Shown here: positions 59,901 to 64,000 of the stretch, piece by piece | Position numbering within the stretch: position 1 is the stretch's first letter | Layout of the letters: the number at the start of each line of letters is the position of its first letter | Source: Balanoglossus misakiensis | Taxonomy: Eukaryota; Hemichordata | Length of the DNA: 64,000 nt | NCBI GenBank assembly: GCA_040954595.2 | Contig: CM082591.2 | Coordinates: 2,170,001-2,234,000, forward strand | Reading direction: 5' to 3' | The notes under the pieces: model-generated | The model's database searches: none | What the model was told of the DNA's origin: nothing | What the model saw: the letters and a program-made list of their open reading frames with translations, nothing else | Translations under genes and position numbers: made by a program

Positions 59901-62900
59901 TGCCAAACAAAAACTGAAGAAAAAAGAGAAGGAAAAGAAGAAGAGAGGACAGAAGAAAAAATATCAAGAGCAAAAGTAAGTAGTTTGTGGCAAGAACTAT
60001 TTTCGCCATCCATGTTTGTCTGACTGGCCTACACACACACACACACACACACACTGTACACTCTCAGTGTACATATATTGCACACATTATAGTGACTACA
60101 CGTTTTGTGTACACTGAGCTTGAAGTCGCTAATTACCTATTCATAGTAATATCACCTGAATTTGTTCCTTGTTGACAGACAAGAGAAGCAAAAAACAAAA
60201 TCTCCCAGAGGAAGGAAGCGGAAAGCGATGGAGGAACCAGAAATCTCATCAAACCGCAAGGAGTTGGAGGATGATCATGAAAACGGTTGCCCGGCAACAG
60301 AGGATGATGAAGACAATGTGTGTGAGAATGGCCAGTGTGAGGATTCAGTTGACGAGGAAGGTGACCGTGACAGTCGCCGTCGGACGAAGACGAGAAACAA
60401 TGAAATTAAATGCAACATATCGAAACCAAAGAAATCTGAAATACAGGAGTGCGAGTCCAGCGATGATGAAGGAGAAGATGATAGCGTTAGTCGACCACCA
60501 AAGAAATTGAAAAAGTGTGTTGTGAGTAGTGAGTCGGACAGTGATGATAATCAGCCATTGAGTATGTGTAGGACTCCAATCAAGCAAGCCAATAACATAT
60601 CGCAGGATTCCAGGACAAAACTCCACAAGCATAGCAATATTAATAGCATTAAGGTGGACAGGGACACAGGGTCTGCTGTGAAAAGTGAGACGAACTCTGG
60701 TGTGTGTGGACGTGAGAAAGCAAGTGGACTTTGCAATAGCACTGATAAGCTCAATGATGTGAAGGTTAAACAGGAGCTCAGAGAGGACGTTAGTGACAGT
60801 GACGATGATGGTGATGATGACAGTGATGTGGGAGCGAAACTGATTAAAGAAGAAAAGAGGGATCGTATCGCTGAATACGATGCAGAGACGGATATTGAAC
60901 AGGAGTCTGGTGATGATGACGATGACAGCGATGATGACGACAGTACACCAAGGAGCAAGCCTCCCAAATCAAAGGGAATATCCCCGAATCCGGCGAAAAG
61001 TACTCCGGGGAAAGGTTACCATGGAGACAAGGAAAATATGCATAAAAATCAGAGAACACCTGCGAAAGAGACAAATGATCATTGTCGGAAAGGGGACACG
61101 CCGCAGTCGGGCAAAGCAAAGAAAAGAGGGAGGCCCAGGAAGGAGGAGGAGAAAAACAAACAGTATAAAAGCCAGGAATTTATTGACACCAGTGATGACA
61201 GCGACGAGGAAGTGGACAAGCCAAAGAAAAAGATTCGGACGAAACATTCGGAATCTGCCAAAGTTGTGGAGAAACGCAAGCACGATCGGAAGAAGAAAGG
61301 GAGCGAGGCGAAAGTCGGGAAGAAGCGAGGGAGAAAGCCAAAGATGGAGAGCAAAGTGAAGGAAGAGAGCGAGAGTGAGAGCGAGGAGACAGAGATCGAG
61401 GAGGCGGACGTGGACACTCCTAAGTGGCAGTTGATTTGCGAAACTGCCGAAGACTGGGAGAGATTGGCAGAGACATTCAAGAAGAGTAAAGCTGTGTGTG
61501 AAAGGCAACTGTACAAGACACTGATTGAGGATTTCGTGCCTGAAATAGCTGAAATGATGGTGGCTAAGGTATGTGTTTCATTTATCATGATTGAGACAAT
61601 GATTATTACAATACAGATCTTCATTTAAGCTCCACTCTGACTTGATATTTTCTGAATAGTTCAACAAACTCCTGTGATATTTTAGGTTCATAGCAACTAT
61701 TAACAGATGACAGTGTAAATGATCATTCTGCAAACGTGGCTTTTTAAAACAAAATTCTGTTGTGCATTTTCATAACTAGGAAAGGGAAATGCGGAAGAAA
61801 TTAACTGCAGAGTTTGCACCAAGAAGAACTTCATCCAGACTGGAGACCAAGAGAGTTGTACAGGAAGAAGAGGTAACAATGATGTCTATATTAGTCTTTG
61901 CGGTCTACATATCCTTGAAAGGGATAATAATTTTCGGAAAGAAAAACATATTGGTGCACATGAACTTGGGTGGACCGTCATAATTCAAACTTCTTTGAAA
62001 ACAATATCTGATTCATCTTTATTTTGTGCAGTGGCTCATTCAAATACGATCACTGGAACATAATTACGTTATTTTATTATATCACGAAGGGAAATGGTAC
62101 CCCTTTGAATACATCAGCTGACGGCATATTTGACATGTGTTTGCAGGAGAAGATGGCTGCAATCGCGGCCGTGGAAGAAGCCAAGTGGAGACAAGAGGAT
62201 GAGGAGAAGAGACGGGAGGAGAGAGAACTGATGCTGGAGGAACGGAGAGTGAGAGAGAGAGAGGAGAGACAGATGGCTAGAGAAGGTACATTTGTACATC
62301 ACATTTTGTTGTCAGGCAGAAATTAAGTAATAATTTGGGGACAATTCGAGACAGAAAAAGAAGTGACGAAGGCTTGTCTGAAATAACCATTTTTCCAATT
62401 TTCCTTCTTGTAGAAAGAGCCCGCCGTGCCCGCATTCGAGAAGAAAAAGCCTATCTTATATCTCAGGGGAAAGAACTACCACCAGAACTGTTGAATGCTG
62501 ATACAAAATCTCCAAGGGTATCCAGGAAAACAGTCATGGAAGATGATGATGATTACACTGAATTGGATGAGATTTATATTGGACTCTTCAGAGGTAAGAA
62601 TGACTGCAGTTGTCTGTCTGTTCTTGATTTTGATCTTTAGGTCCATGATTTGAATCCTAGAAATAAACCTTGCTTCATAACTGTTATCCATGATGCTGAC
62701 GATTAAGGTCAGATTGCTAATCATGTTTTCTTTTCATCAACCAGTAATTGATACAGTGAGAGCTCATGAAGATGCCTGGCCCTTTGCTGAACCAGTTGAT
62801 GAATCCTATGCACCTGGTTACTACGACATTATCGAGGACCCTATGGATTTGTCAACGATGGAGAAGAAACTGAACCAGAAGAAGTACACAACAAAAGAAG

Positions 62901-64000
62901 AGTTTGTGGCTGATTTCAATTTACTGGTGGAAAACTGCGAAGAGTACAATGGTTCAGACAGCGAATACACCCAGATGGCGGATAACCTGTCCAGATGCTT
63001 CAAGAAAAACATGGCGAAAGAATTTCCGAATGAAGACAATGATAGCGACGATGAATATCAGGTGGGCGAGGATGTGGAACCGGTCAGTTCTAAGAAACCC
63101 AAGAAGGCGTTTTCCAGTCAAGGCTTGAAGGATTTGGAGATTACTGCGAATAAGATGTTGAGTAATCTTAAAGGCGAGGATAGTAGTCGTGAAGGAAGTC
63201 CTCTTCATGGTCTTGTGGATGGAACGATGTCGCGTGTCTTGCCTCCAGTGCCTTTCATGGGAGACCAGGTCACGATCACGCGCATACGCAATGGTGAAAA
63301 CCCAGCTGGACAGATACTGCCACCACACATGATGGGCCAGCCACCGTTCCCACCTGGTCATCCGGGATACAGACCAATGAACGGTCAGCCAGCGTACAGA
63401 CCAGGCCAACCAGGCAACCCACAGTACATGCCTCAAGGATACCCGCCAGGCCAGCCAGGACCGCCGTACTATCCCGGGGACGGCGCAAACCGGCCACAGA
63501 TGACCAGAGATCAAATCCATCAACAGTACTGGAATAACTACCACGCTCGGAACATGCAGCAGAGACCCGGAGGGATGCCTCATGACCCAAGGCAGCCCAT
63601 GCCAGGACAGATGCCTCGACCTATGATGCCAGGCGATCAGCGACACATGGGACCGGGAGACCCCATGATGAGACCAATGATGCCTTCTAATCAGATGCCA
63701 AGACCTGGGGATGATATGCCAAGGCCCATGATGCCAGGCGAGGTGGCACCCAGACCAATGATGCCAGGTGATATGGCATCAAGACAAGTGGTACCTGGTG
63801 ATGCAGTGCCAAGGCCCATGATGCCAGAGGGTGTTGTACCGAGACCCATGATGCCAGGGGATGCGGAACCGAGACCAATGGGACCTGTTGATATACGACC
63901 AAGGCCCATGATGCCTGGAGAGCAAGTACCAGAGCCGATGATGCCAGGCAGTGGTCACCAAAGACCTGGGATGCCAAGCAATGAAATTCCGAGGCCCATG
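50938..64000 (+). CDS. CECR2: CECR2 bromodomain chromatin-remodelling factor (3' end outside window)
   Basis: Exons are 50938-51087, 51523-51629, 58719-58902, 59219-59361, 59826-59975, 60179-61568, 61780-61872, 62147-62285, 62414-62593 and 62745 to the window end, all in phase, giving 1264 residues so far. The N-terminal [20 protein letters not shown], then DYRLDADDV-like and [13 protein letters not shown] segments, match vertebrate CECR2. A long acidic/basic Lys-rich exon carries AT-hooks KKRGRPRK (about 61120-61143) and KKRGRKPK (about 61320-61343), then the [14 protein letters not shown]...RQLYKTL block. Coiled-coil Arg/Glu segments follow. The bromodomain (about residues 847-950) has [27 protein letters not shown] and the acetyl-lysine-binding Asn in NCEEYNG. 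The C-terminus is Pro/Gln/Gly-rich, ending in RPMMPG repeats. CECR2 pairs with the ISWI ATPase SNF2L in the CERF complex and reads acetylated histones. Confidence 0.95.
51630..58718 (+). other. 7.1-kb intron 2 of CECR2
   Basis: AT-rich, no coding exon recognised. It contains a MITE-like element at 57080-57173, a G10 run near 57555, and many short ATGTACATGT-type motifs. Scattered open frames of 60-130 codons are not supported. Confidence 0.75.
57080..57173. mobile_element. MITE-like foldback element, TTAACCCTTTC ends
   Basis: The ends TTAACCCTTTC and GAAAGGGTTAA are perfect inverted repeats. The interior includes GAGGTCCAACTTTATCATAG, similar to GAGGTCCAACATTACCATAG at about 30870-30889 in a CSRP intron. 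Related to the element at 32142-32228. Confidence 0.6.
60032..60053. repeat. (AC)n microsatellite
   Basis: About 11 AC units in a CECR2 intron between the exons ending at 59975 and starting at 60179. Confidence 0.9.
63600..64000 (+). repeat. Met/Pro-rich tandem repeats (RPMMPG) in the CECR2 C-terminus
   Basis: Degenerate units of about 11 codons of the form [11 protein letters not shown] repeat to the window edge, in frame with the bromodomain exon. The DNA core is CCCATGATGCCAG. Confidence 0.85.

Noticed and set aside
60345-61624. Ser/Leu-rich minus-strand frames of 95-181 codons opposite CECR2
   Set aside because: Shadows of the Lys/Glu/Asp-rich CECR2 exon, with no independent splice signals or domains.

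Overview
The window is nuclear DNA from a marine invertebrate animal. The evidence is spliced genes with GT-AG introns and AATAAA signals, low gene density, abundant microsatellites and foldback elements, and a family of secreted MACPF-ApeC (apextrin-type) proteins. ApeC genes are typical of amphioxus, echinoderms, cnidarians and molluscs and absent from vertebrates. An amphioxus-like or other invertebrate deuterostome fits best, but the species cannot be fixed from the sequence alone. Gene models were built by reading splice sites and checking that every exon junction keeps frame.

Layout. (1) 1-2055, plus: 3' part of a short-chain dehydrogenase of the 17beta-HSD2/RDH type. (2) 2538-5749, minus: an SLC16/monocarboxylate-type transporter with about 240 residues of Gly-Pro-Pro-Gly-Met-Met repeats in its central loop, tail-to-tail with gene 1. 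(3) 7574-23772, minus: four tandem MACPF-ApeC genes (called A-D here), followed by a fifth (E) in the opposite orientation at 24797-27673. (4) 30355-31562, plus: a two-LIM CSRP/muscle LIM protein. (5) 32575-38447, plus: ZDHHC17/HIP14 ankyrin-repeat palmitoyltransferase, with two candidate first exons and a U12-type AT-AC intron. (6) 41677-45031, minus: a second CSRP gene. (7) 50938 to the window end, plus: CECR2, the bromodomain partner of ISWI remodellers, with a 7.1-kb intron and its 3' end outside the window.

Functional picture. The MACPF-ApeC cluster is the accessory, lineage-specific part. Each protein is secreted and joins a pore-forming-type domain to a C-terminal domain known in amphioxus to bind bacterial peptidoglycan, which suggests an expanded innate-immune or epithelial defence locus. 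The flanking genes (palmitoyltransferase, LIM proteins, chromatin factor, transporter, steroid/retinoid-type SDR) are ordinary conserved animal genes with no evident functional link to it.

The observations most worth follow-up are the AT-AC intron, the Met/Gly/Pro-repeat transporter, the exon-limited similarity of genes C and D, the nested palindromes beside a splice donor in gene B, an ankyrin-exon duplication running across a donor site, and a short dispersed repeat found in four introns.
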